In this document: positions 18,408 to 26,148 of the stretch, piece after piece
Layout: each line of letters begins with the position of its first letter
Position numbering within the stretch: the first letter of the stretch is position 1
Source: UBA1479 sp002706405
GTDB taxonomy: Bacteria > Pseudomonadota > Alphaproteobacteria > Rhodospirillales > Casp-alpha2
Length of the DNA stretch: 64,000 nt
Assembly (NCBI GenBank): GCA_963972255.1
Contig: CAXATO010000012.1
Coordinates: forward strand, 62,001-126,000
Direction of reading: 5' to 3'
Position numbers and translations under genes: made by a program
Notes under the pieces: model-generated
Databases searched by the model: none
What the model was told of the DNA's origin: nothing
Seen by the model: only the letters and a program-made list of their open reading frames with translations

Positions 18408-20795
18408 TTACTCCTCCTCGATCCTGACCGTGCGCAGACGCAGCGCGTTGGTGATGACGGAAACGGAACTCAGGCTCATGGCGGCGGCGGCGAACATGGG
18501 CGACAGCAGAATGCCGAACACGGGATAGAGAACCCCCGCCGCGACCGGCACGCCGAGCGCGTTATAGACCAGAGCAAAGAACAGGTTCTGTTTGATGTTG
18601 CGCATGGTCGCGCGGGCCAGTCTCCGCGCGCGGACGATCCCGTTCAGGTCCCCCTTGATCAGGGTGATGCCTGCACTTTCGATGGCCACGTCGGCGCCGG
18701 TACCCATGGCGATGCCGACATTTGCCTGGGCCAGGGCCGGCGCGTCGTTGACCCCGTCGCCCGCCATGGCGACCTTGCGGCCCTCGCCCTGCAGGTCCTT
18801 GACGATGCGGGCCTTGTCCTCGGGCAGGACGTCGGCGCGGATCTCGTCGATGCCGAGCTTCGCCGCCACGGCGCGGGCCGTGCGCGCGTTGTCGCCGGTC
18901 GCCATGACGATGCGGAAGCCCTGGGCGTGCAGCGCCTGGATGGCGTCCGCCGTGGTCTCCTTGACCGGGTCGGCGACGGCGATCAGGCCCGCGATCTCTT
19001 TATCGACAATCACGAACATGACCGTCTCGCCCTGATCGCGCCGGGCGTCCGCCGTGGCCGACAACGCGTCGCCGTCCAGGCCCAGGTCGGCCGCCAGGCG
19101 GGCGTTGCCCAGAGCGACCCGTTTGCCGTCGATCCTGCCGGTGACGCCCTTGCCCGTGACGGCCGCGAAATCCTCGGCCTTGGCGAGGGTGATGTTGCGA
19201 TCTTCCGCGCCGGCGACGATGGCCTCGGCCAGGGGGTGTTCCGACCCCCGCTCCAGGCTGGCGGCCAGACGCAGGACCTCGGTCGCGTCATGGCCCGGCT
19301 CCGGCAGGACCGCGACCAGTTTCGGCTTGCCGACGGTCAGGGTGCCGGTCTTGTCGACGATCAGGGTGTCGACCTTGGCGAAGCGTTCCAGCGCCTCGGC
19401 ATTCCTGATCAGCACGCCCGCCTGCGCCCCTCGGCCCGTCGCCGTCATGATCGACATCGGTGTGGCCAGGCCGAGGGCGCAGGGGCAGGCGATGATCAGC
19501 ACGGCCACGGCGGCGACCAGCCCATAGGCCAGGGCCGGAGCCGGTCCCCAGATCGACCAGGCGATGAAGGCGATGACCGCGACGGCAACCACTGCCGGCA
19601 CGAAGATGCCGGCGACGCTGTCGGCGACCTTTTGTATGGGCGCGCGCGACCTCTGGGCGCTCGCGACCATCTCGACGATCCGGCTCAGCATGGTATCCGC
19701 ACCCACGCGCTTGGCCTCCATGATCAGGCTGCCCGTGCCGTTGATCGTGGCCCCGGTGACCGCGTCGCCCGCGGTTTTCTCGACGGGCAGGGGTTCGCCG
19801 GAGATCATCGATTCATCGACCGACGAGCGCCCTTCCAGAACCACGCCGTCCACGGGCACCTTGTCGCCGGGCCGCACCCGCAGATGATCGCCGGCCTTTA
19901 CGTTCTCCAGGGGGATTTCCTCTTCCCGGCCGTCGGGGCGGATGACGCGGGCCGTTTTTGCGGCCATGTCCAGCAATGCCCGGATCGCCGCCCCCGTCCG
20001 GTCGCGCGCGCCCAGTTCCATCAACTGACCGAGCAGCACCAGGACGACGATCACGGCCCCGGCCTCGAAATACACGCCGACATGGCCGCCGGCGTCGCGG
20101 AAGCCGTCGGGGAAGATGCCGGGGGCCAGCACGGCGACGATGCTGAACAGGTAGGAGGCCCCCACGCCCATGGCGATCAGGGTGAACATGTTCAGATTAC
20201 CGGTAATGACAGATTTCACCCCGCGCACGAAAAACGGCCAGCCCGACCACAGCACGACCGGGGTCGCGAGCAGCAGTTCGGCCCATTGCGCCGTCCCCTC
20301 GCCGATCGTCTGGCGGATGCCCAGGCCCAGCATGGGGCCCATGGTGAGAACCAGCAGGGGGAGGGTCAGCACCGCGCCGACCCAGAAGCGGCGCGTGAAA
20401 TCGACCAGTTCGGGATTAGGGCCTGCGTCGCCCGTGGGCACGCCCATGGGCTCCAACGCCATGCCGCAGATCGGGCAGTCGGCGGGCTCGTCGGTGATGA
20501 TTTCGGGATGCATGGGGCAGGTGTATTGGGTGCCGGCGGGCATGGCCTCCGCCTGTTTCTTATGGGCGCCGGACAGGTAATGGTCCGGGTCGGCCTGGAA
20601 CTTGGTGCGGCAGCCGGGGTTGCAGAAATGATAGGTCGTGCCGCCGTGGTCGAAGGTCGGCTTGCCCTGGCCCAGGGTCACGGTCATGCCGCAGACCGGG
20701 TCCTTGGCGGTCTCGGCTCCGTGATCGTGACCCCCGCCGCAGCAGGAACTGCCGCTTTTCGGCGTGTCGGAAGGGGCGTGTGAATGTGCGGACAT
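18408..20795 (-). CDS. actP: Copper-translocating P1B-type ATPase with YHS and heavy-metal domains
   Basis: A 795-residue Cu(I)-exporting ATPase of the inner membrane. Instead of the classical CxxC HMA domain, the N-terminus has a Cys/His-rich patch (SSCCGGGHDHG), a YHS domain (AKDPVCGMTVTLG... YHFCNPGCRTKF) and a YTCPMHPEI...CPICGMALEPM heavy-metal-binding module. The transport motif CPC (IACPCALGLATP), phosphorylation site DKTGTLTVGKP, HP motif (SEHPLAEAI) and GDGVNDAPAL follow in order. I start it at ATG 20795 (MSAHSHAP), not at 20831, which adds a non-conserved Arg-rich stretch. It is preceded by a perfect CueR operator (20863-20879) and followed by cueR. This type is called CopA or ActP. 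Confidence 0.94.
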   Translation of the reverse strand: MSAHSHAPSDTPKSGSSCCGGGHDHGAETAKDPVCGMTVTLGQGKPTFDHGGTTYHFCNPGCRTKFQADPDHYLSGAHKKQAEAMPAGTQYTCPMHPEIITDEPADCPICGMALEPMGVPTGDAGPNPELVDFTRRFWVGAVLTLPLLVLTMGPMLGLGIRQTIGEGTAQWAELLLATPVVLWSGWPFFVRGVKSVITGNLNMFTLIAMGVGASYLFSIVAVLAPGIFPDGFRDAGGHVGVYFEAGAVIVVLVLLGQLMELGARDRTGAAIRALLDMAAKTARVIRPDGREEEIPLENVKAGDHLRVRPGDKVPVDGVVLEGRSSVDESMISGEPLPVEKTAGDAVTGATINGTGSLIMEAKRVGADTMLSRIVEMVASAQRSRAPIQKVADSVAGIFVPAVVAVAVIAFIAWSIWGPAPALAYGLVAAVAVLIIACPCALGLATPMSIMTATGRGAQAGVLIRNAEALERFAKVDTLIVDKTGTLTVGKPKLVAVLPEPGHDATEVLRLAASLERGSEHPLAEAIVAGAEDRNITLAKAEDFAAVTGKGVTGRIDGKRVALGNARLAADLGLDGDALSATADARRDQGETVMFVIVDKEIAGLIAVADPVKETTADAIQALHAQGFRIVMATGDNARTARAVAAKLGIDEIRADVLPEDKARIVKDLQGEGRKVAMAGDGVNDAPALAQANVGIAMGTGADVAIESAGITLIKGDLNGIVRARRLARATMRNIKQNLFFALVYNALGVPVAAGVLYPVFGILLSPMFAAAAMSLSSVSVITNALRLRTVRIEEE

Positions 20796-20853
20796 GGCGG
20801 AAGACCTTCGGTTGCGGTGCGGGCGGAACACCCGCGAACGGCATCATGCCCCC

Positions 20854-20884
20854 TACATAAGGCTTCCAGTTACTGGAAGGTCAA
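20854..20884 (-). promoter_or_regulatory. CueR operator/promoter of the Cu-ATPase operon
   Basis: Minus strand: -35 TTGACC (20884-20879), 19-bp spacer, -10 TATGTA (20859-20854). The spacer region contains a perfect 17-bp palindrome CTTCCAGTTACTGGAAG (20863-20879 on +; 8-1-8). This matches the CueR/MerR architecture in every respect: perfect dyad, and a spacer two bases longer than normal. The transcription start would be near 20847, about 50 bp before ATG 20795. Confidence 0.85.
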
Positions 20885-20930
20885 GGGGTGGCGTGACACC
20901 GTCGTCGAATGGCTCCCACATAGGTCCTGC

Positions 20931-20961
20931 CGATAAATTCTATCGGCATTAACGATTTGAC
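20931..20961 (+). promoter_or_regulatory. AEP-regulon promoter motif, copy A (before pbfA-like operon)
   Basis: One of four copies of a 31-bp motif: C[TG]AT-N6-[TC]AT-N4-ATTAAC-GATTTGAC. In this copy, ACGATTTGAC occupies 20952-20961, and TTGAC (20957-20961) can be a -35 element. A perfect dyad CCGATA-N5-TATCGG (20930-20946) overlaps its upstream part and looks like a LysR box. The other copies are at 29957-29987, 34233-34263 and 38036-38066, each upstream of an AEP-related gene on the same strand. The nearby LysR protein (29081-29947) is the likely activator. Confidence 0.72.
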
Positions 20962-21010
20962 GTATACCGGGCCCTCTGGCGACACTCCGTCGATCATTTC
21001 AGGGGAACGC

Positions 21011-22423
21011 GTGCTGCCCATGCCCATTGAGAAATCCGCCGTTCCGGCTCCGTCCGAGGGTGAAAGCAACGCCTCGCCCCGGCGCCGCGACTGGGCGGCG
21101 GGGGCCTTGGGCGATGAGTCTCGGAAAGCTTTGGCCGAGGATGCCGCGCTGTTCCTGCACCAGTCCGTGTCCACGCCCTGTCTGTCGGTCATCACCAAGG
21201 CCGAAGGACCGTGGATCGAGGATGCCGAGGGCCGGCGCTATCTCGATTTCCATGGCAACAACGTGCACCACATCGGCTATGGCCATCCGCGCCTGAAAAA
21301 GGCCATCGCCGAGCAGATGGACGCGCTGCCGTTCGCGCCCCGCCGATTTGCGTGCGAGCCGGCGACGGCGCTGGCGCGCAAGCTGGCCGACATCGCGCCG
21401 GGTGATCTGTCCAAGGTGCTGTTCACCACGGGCGGCTCCGACGCGGTCGAGGTCGCGTTGAAGCTGGCCCGCGCGGCGACCGGACGGTTCAAGACCGTGT
21501 CGTTCTGGGATGCCTTTCACGGGGCCGGGTTCGGCGCGTCGTCGGTCGGCGGCGAACAGTTGTTCAGATCGAACCTGATCGGCCCGCTGTTGGCGGGCAC
21601 GGAACACGTCGCCCCCTTCGCCTGCTACCGCTGCCCTTACGGCTATCCGGAAACGGACGGCCAGCCGAACCTGGACCTGTGCAAGATGACCTGCGCCAAC
21701 ATGGTGCGCTACGTGCTGGAAAAGGAAGGCGACGTCGCCGCCGTGATCGCCGAGCCGGCCCGCGCCGTGCCTTTCGTGCCGCCGCCCGGGTTCTGGGCCG
21801 CCGTGCGCCAGGCCTGCGACGACATGGGCGCCCTTCTGATCTTCGACGAAATCCCCACGGGCCTGGGCAAGACCGGGCGCATGTTCGCCTGCGATCATGA
21901 CGGTGTGGTGCCGGACATCCTGGTCATGGGCAAGGGCCTGGGCGGCGGCATCCTGCCGATTGCCGCCGTGATCGCCCGGCCGGGCCTGGACGTCGCCGGC
22001 GACTACGCCTTCGGCCATTACACGCATGAGAAAAACCCCGTGACGACCCGGGCCGGACTGACGACGATCGAGATCATCGAGGACGAAAACCTGGTCGAGA
22101 ACGCGGCGACCCTGGGGGCTTATGCGCTCGACCGCCTGCACGACATGAAGGGGCGCCTCGGCGTCATCGGCGACGTGCGCGGGCGTGGATTCCTGATGGG
22201 GGTCGAGCTGGTCATGGACAAGGCCGGGAAAGCGCCGGCGGCGGATCTCGCCGAAAACGTGCTCTACCGTTGCCTGGACGGGGGCCTGTCGTTCAAAATC
22301 TCCATGGGCAACACGCTGACCCTGACGCCGCCCCTGGTGGTGACGCGGGACCAGATGGACCTGGCCCTCGACGTGCTGGAGACGGCCATCACCGACGCCG
22401 CCCGCGCCGCGGGCCTGGGCTGA
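21011..22423 (+). CDS. Class-III aminotransferase-fold PLP enzyme, candidate (R)-1-hydroxy-AEP ammonia-lyase (PbfA-like)
   Basis: A 470-residue fold-type-I PLP enzyme of the class-III aminotransferase family: GPWIEDAEGRRYLDFHGNN near the N-terminus, TTGGSDAVEVALKLARAAT (PLP phosphate site), DEIPTGLGKTGRMF (Asp contacting the PLP nitrogen) and MGKGLGGG with the Schiff-base Lys at about residue 308. A CYRCPYGYPE...CKMTC Cys-containing insertion is unusual. Some members of this family are not transaminases but phospho- or ammonia-lyases. PbfA, the R-1-hydroxy-2-aminoethylphosphonate ammonia-lyase of AEP degradation clusters, belongs here. The assignment rests on context: an AEP-type operator 50 bp upstream and phnW/phnY/phnA nearby. 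GTG 21011 is well spaced from AGGGG (21001); ATG 21020 is an alternative. Confidence 0.72.
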   Translation: MLPMPIEKSAVPAPSEGESNASPRRRDWAAGALGDESRKALAEDAALFLHQSVSTPCLSVITKAEGPWIEDAEGRRYLDFHGNNVHHIGYGHPRLKKAIAEQMDALPFAPRRFACEPATALARKLADIAPGDLSKVLFTTGGSDAVEVALKLARAATGRFKTVSFWDAFHGAGFGASSVGGEQLFRSNLIGPLLAGTEHVAPFACYRCPYGYPETDGQPNLDLCKMTCANMVRYVLEKEGDVAAVIAEPARAVPFVPPPGFWAAVRQACDDMGALLIFDEIPTGLGKTGRMFACDHDGVVPDILVMGKGLGGGILPIAAVIARPGLDVAGDYAFGHYTHEKNPVTTRAGLTTIEIIEDENLVENAATLGAYALDRLHDMKGRLGVIGDVRGRGFLMGVELVMDKAGKAPAADLAENVLYRCLDGGLSFKISMGNTLTLTPPLVVTRDQMDLALDVLETAITDAARAAGLG

Positions 22424-22455
22424 ACGACAACAACCCGGCAAGGGAAGGAACACAG

Positions 22456-23472
22456 ATGGTCAAGGTCGTCCGCACGGACCGCGAATTGCAATGCCCGGTG
22501 ATCGACGCGGGGCTCAAGGACATGGGCGTCGACCTGGTCCTGGTGCCCGACGGGGCGGGGGAGAACGTGCTGCTCGACGCCGTCGCCGACGCGGACCTGA
22601 TCCTCATGTGCTACACGCCGATTACCGAACGGGTGATCGCGGCGGCGCCGAAGCTCAAGGGCATCGTCAAGTACGGCGTCGGCATCGACGCCATCGACAT
22701 GGCGGCCGCGCGGGCGCGGGGCATCCCCGTGGTTAACATCCCGGAATACGCGGAGCGTACGGTGGCCGAAGGGGCCTTCACCCTGATGCTGGCCCTGGCG
22801 AAAAAGCTGATCCCGCTGGACCGCGCCATGCGCGCCGACGGCTGGGCCTGGCCCGAGGAAAAATGGTTGGCGGGCGACATCGCGGGCAAGACCGTGGGCA
22901 TCGTGGGCGCCGGGCGCATCGGCCGCGCCTTCGCGCAGATGGCCGGGGCGGGGTTCGGCGCGCACGTCATCGCCTACAGCCCCCATACCCCGCCCGCCGA
23001 ATTGATGCGCATCGGGATCGAGCCCGTGGCGGACCTCATGGACCTGATGGCGCGGGCCGACGTGGTGTCGGTCCATTCGGTTCTCAACGACGAAACCCGG
23101 GGCCTGATCGGGGCCAAGGAATTGGCGGCCATGAAGCCGACGGCGATCATTTTGAACGTGGCGCGCGGCGCGGTGATCGACGAGGCGGCTCTGGTCCGCA
23201 CCTTGCTGGAAGGCCGCATCGCGGGTGCCGGGCTCGACGTTTACAGCCAGGAGCCGCTGATGCTCGAAGGCCATCCGCTCAGCCCCCTGTTCGGCCTGGA
23301 CAACGTCATCCTGCTGCCGCATCTGACCTTCTTCACCCATGAGGCCATGGAGCGCCTGGAGCTTGAGACCCTGGATCGTTGCCGCGAGGTTCTGGAGGGA
23401 CGGCCCGTGACCGTGAAATCGCCCGACCCGCGCCTGCGCGCTCAGACTCAGGGCGTGCGGTTCGAGGGCTAG
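22456..23472 (+). CDS. D-2-hydroxyacid dehydrogenase family NAD-dependent oxidoreductase
   Basis: A 338-residue enzyme of the D-isomer 2-hydroxyacid dehydrogenase family (phosphoglycerate/glycerate dehydrogenase-like). The Rossmann motif is GIVGAGRIGRAF at about residues 150-161. Catalytic Arg lies in LNVARGAVIDE, Glu in the following helix, and His in LLPHLTFFTHE. ATG 22456 follows GGAAGGAACAC. The start is 33 bp after the preceding stop, so it belongs to the same operon. In this context it could reduce or oxidise a 2-hydroxy- or phosphono-acid intermediate; nothing in the sequence fixes the substrate. The acidic/Rossmann C-terminus does not show the regulatory ACT domain of true SerA. Confidence 0.82.
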   Translation: MVKVVRTDRELQCPVIDAGLKDMGVDLVLVPDGAGENVLLDAVADADLILMCYTPITERVIAAAPKLKGIVKYGVGIDAIDMAAARARGIPVVNIPEYAERTVAEGAFTLMLALAKKLIPLDRAMRADGWAWPEEKWLAGDIAGKTVGIVGAGRIGRAFAQMAGAGFGAHVIAYSPHTPPAELMRIGIEPVADLMDLMARADVVSVHSVLNDETRGLIGAKELAAMKPTAIILNVARGAVIDEAALVRTLLEGRIAGAGLDVYSQEPLMLEGHPLSPLFGLDNVILLPHLTFFTHEAMERLELETLDRCREVLEGRPVTVKSPDPRLRAQTQGVRFEG

Positions 23473-23542
23473 AAACACCCTGGCGCGCGCCGGATCGGCG
23501 GGCTAACGTCCGCCTTTCCCCGGCCCACAGACCGAGTGCTCC

Positions 23543-24934
23543 ATGACCGAAACCCTTACATGCATTTCTCCCGTCGACGGCACGGTTTACGCCGAACGTC
23601 CCGCCGCCGCCGATGCCCATATTCAGACCACGCTTGAGCGCGCCGGGGCCTGTCAGGCCGCCTGGCGCGATGTGCCGGTGGCCGAGCGGGCGGCGCTGTG
23701 CACGGCCATGGTCGACGCCTTCATCAAAGACCCCGAAGACATTTCCGAAGAACTGGCCCGCCAGATGGGGCGGCCTGCGCGCTATGGCGCCGGAGAGGTC
23801 AACGGCTTCGCGGAACGCGCCCGCCACATGATCGCCATCGCCGGGGAGGCCTTGGCCGACCGGCCCGCGCCGGACAAGCCGGGCTTCACCCGCTTCATCC
23901 GCCGCATGCCCTTGGGCGTGGTGCTGGTCGTGGCGCCCTGGAACTATCCCTACCTGACGGCGGTCAACGCCATCGTGCCGGCGATCATGGCGGGCAACGC
24001 GGTGGTCCTGAAGCACGCGACGCAGACGCCCTTGTGCGGGGAGCGCATCGCCCGCGCGTTCGAAGCCGCCGGTGCCCCCGACGGCCTGTTCCAGGTCCTG
24101 CACCTGACCCATGACCAGACCGCTCGCGTGGTGGCATCGCCCGAGATCGATTTCGTCGCCTTCACCGGCTCCGTCCCCGGCGGGGCGGCCATGGAGCAGG
24201 CGGCGGCGGGCCGCTTCATCGGCATCGGGCTGGAACTGGGCGGCAAGGACCCGGCTTATGTGCGGGCTGATGCCAACCTGGCCCACGCCATCGAGAACGT
24301 GACCGACGGGGCGTTCTTCAATTCCGGGCAAAGCTGCTGCGGGATCGAACGGGTCTATGTCCATGCCGACGTCTATGACGATTTCGTTCAGGGCATGGTG
24401 GAGATCGCCAAGGGATACGTCCTGGGCGATCCGCTTGATGCGGCCACGACCCTGGGCCCCATGGTGCGGCCCAAGGCTGCCGATTTCGTGCGCGGGCAGA
24501 TCGCCGACGCCGTCCAGGCGGGGGCCCAGGCCCTGATCGACCCCAAGACGTTTCCGCGCGATGCGGCGGGCAGCGCCTATATGGCGCCGCAAGTGCTGAC
24601 CGGCGTCGACCATGCCATGCGCGTGATGACGGAAGAATCCTTCGGCCCCGTGGTCGGCGTGATGAAGGTTTCCAGCGATGACGAAGCCGTGGCCCTGATG
24701 AACGACAGCGACTTCGGCCTGACCGCCAGCATCTGGACGGCGGATGCGGACGCGGCCCTGGCGCTCGGCAGCCGCGTCGAAACAGGCACCCTGTTCATGA
24801 ACCGGGCCGACTACCTGGACCCGGCGCTCGCCTGGACCGGGGTCAAGAATTCGGGCCGGGGCTGCACCCTGTCGCCGCTCGGCTATGATCACCTGACCCG
24901 GCCCATGTCCTTCCACCTTCGCACGCAGGTCTGA
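23543..24934 (+). CDS. NAD(P)-dependent aldehyde dehydrogenase
   Basis: A 463-residue aldehyde dehydrogenase. Visible: APWNYPYLTAVNAIVPAIMAGN (cofactor-binding segment), FTGSVPGGAAMEQAA, LELGGKDPAYV with the general-base Glu, and FFNSGQSCCGIER with the catalytic Cys at about residues 265-266. A second Cys is adjacent. The ends of the fold (EESFGPVVGVM, NSGRGCTLSPLG) are present. It follows the hydroxyacid dehydrogenase (70 bp) and precedes the iron alcohol dehydrogenase by 5 bp. It is distinct from the phosphonoacetaldehyde dehydrogenase PhnY at 39.5 kb, so the cell has two aldehyde dehydrogenases in this region, presumably for different aldehydes. Confidence 0.85.
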   Translation: MTETLTCISPVDGTVYAERPAAADAHIQTTLERAGACQAAWRDVPVAERAALCTAMVDAFIKDPEDISEELARQMGRPARYGAGEVNGFAERARHMIAIAGEALADRPAPDKPGFTRFIRRMPLGVVLVVAPWNYPYLTAVNAIVPAIMAGNAVVLKHATQTPLCGERIARAFEAAGAPDGLFQVLHLTHDQTARVVASPEIDFVAFTGSVPGGAAMEQAAAGRFIGIGLELGGKDPAYVRADANLAHAIENVTDGAFFNSGQSCCGIERVYVHADVYDDFVQGMVEIAKGYVLGDPLDAATTLGPMVRPKAADFVRGQIADAVQAGAQALIDPKTFPRDAAGSAYMAPQVLTGVDHAMRVMTEESFGPVVGVMKVSSDDEAVALMNDSDFGLTASIWTADADAALALGSRVETGTLFMNRADYLDPALAWTGVKNSGRGCTLSPLGYDHLTRPMSFHLRTQV

Positions 24935-24939
24935 CCCCC

Positions 24940-26115
24940 ATGACGAACATGCCGCTTATCGGTAACTGGAACTACCCCACGGCCATTCGCTTCGGCGCCG
25001 GGCGCCTCAAGGAACTGGGCGAGACCTGCACCCAGGCGGGCATGGCCAATCCGCTTTTGGTGACGGACCCGGGCCTGGCGGCCCTGCCCATGGTCGCCGA
25101 CGCCGTCTCCGCGGTCGAAGGGGCGGGGCTTTCGGTCCAGGTGTTCTCCGCCATCAAGGGAAACCCGACGCTGGAGAATGTCGAGGCCGGGGTCGCCGCG
25201 TTCAAGGCGGGCAAGCATGACGGCGTCATCGCCTTCGGCGGCGGCAGTGCCTTGGATGCCGGCAAGGCCATCGCCTTTCAGGCCGGGCAGACCCGGCCGC
25301 TCTGGGATTTCGAGGACGTGGGCGACAACTGGACCCGCGCTGATGCGGCCGGGATCGCCCCCAACGTCTGCGTCGCAACCACGTCGGGGACGGGATCGGA
25401 CGTGGGCCGTGCCTCGGTCATCACGGACAGTGCGCGCCATGTGAAAAAGGTCATCTTCCACCCGAAGATGATGCCGAGCGTCACCATCGCCGACCCGGCC
25501 CTGACCATCGGCCTGCCGGCGCATGTCACGGCGGCGGTGGGGATGGACGCCCTGTCGCACAATCTGGAGGCCTATCTGGCGCCGTTCTATCACCCCTTCG
25601 CCAAGGGGGTGGCGCTGGAAGGCATGCGGCTGGTCAAGGACTGGCTGCCGACGGCGGTTGCGGACGGCAAGAACATCGAGGCCCGCTCCCACATGATGGC
25701 GGCGGCCATGGCGGGGGCGACGGCGTTTCAGCGCGGCCTCGGCGGCATTCATGCGCTCGCCCATCCGCTGGGCGCACTCTACGACGCGCACCACGGGCTC
25801 TTGAACGCCGTGCTCATGCCCTATGTGGTCAACGCCAACAAGGGGGCTGTGGAACGGGACCTGACGGATTTGGCCCGCGCCCTCGATCTTGCCGAGCATT
25901 CGCCCGCCGGGGTCATCCGGTGGATTTTGGACCTGCGCAAGGAAGTCGGCATTCCGCACACCCTGGCCGAGATGGACATTCCCGGCGACGCCGCCGACAC
26001 GGTCGGCGCCATGGCGGTTGAGGATCCGACGGCGGGGGGCAATCCCATCCCATTCACCAAGGACCAATACGCGGCATTGTTCCTGGACGCCCATGGGGGT
26101 CGTCTGGAATTCTAG
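24940..26115 (+). CDS. Iron-containing alcohol dehydrogenase
   Basis: A 391-residue group-III (iron-type) alcohol dehydrogenase: FGAGRLKELGETC at the N-terminus, FGGGSALDAGKAIAF (NAD-binding GGGS), TTSGTGSDVGRASV, and metal-ligand motifs MDALSHNLEAYL (His), HALAHPLGALYDAHHG (three further His). The ATG is 5 bp after the preceding ALDH stop. Members oxidise alcohols or reduce aldehydes; together with the ALDH this would take an alcohol via an aldehyde to an acid. It lies in the operon headed by the PbfA-like enzyme. Confidence 0.86.
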   Translation: MTNMPLIGNWNYPTAIRFGAGRLKELGETCTQAGMANPLLVTDPGLAALPMVADAVSAVEGAGLSVQVFSAIKGNPTLENVEAGVAAFKAGKHDGVIAFGGGSALDAGKAIAFQAGQTRPLWDFEDVGDNWTRADAAGIAPNVCVATTSGTGSDVGRASVITDSARHVKKVIFHPKMMPSVTIADPALTIGLPAHVTAAVGMDALSHNLEAYLAPFYHPFAKGVALEGMRLVKDWLPTAVADGKNIEARSHMMAAAMAGATAFQRGLGGIHALAHPLGALYDAHHGLLNAVLMPYVVNANKGAVERDLTDLARALDLAEHSPAGVIRWILDLRKEVGIPHTLAEMDIPGDAADTVGAMAVEDPTAGGNPIPFTKDQYAALFLDAHGGRLEF

Positions 26116-26148
26116 GGCCGAACGATTTCCAATAAGGGGGACAGGCAG

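Noticed and set aside
18354..20783. 809-codon plus-strand frame opposite the Cu-ATPase
   Set aside because: Antisense shadow. The minus strand has the CPC, DKTGT and GDGVND motifs in order.
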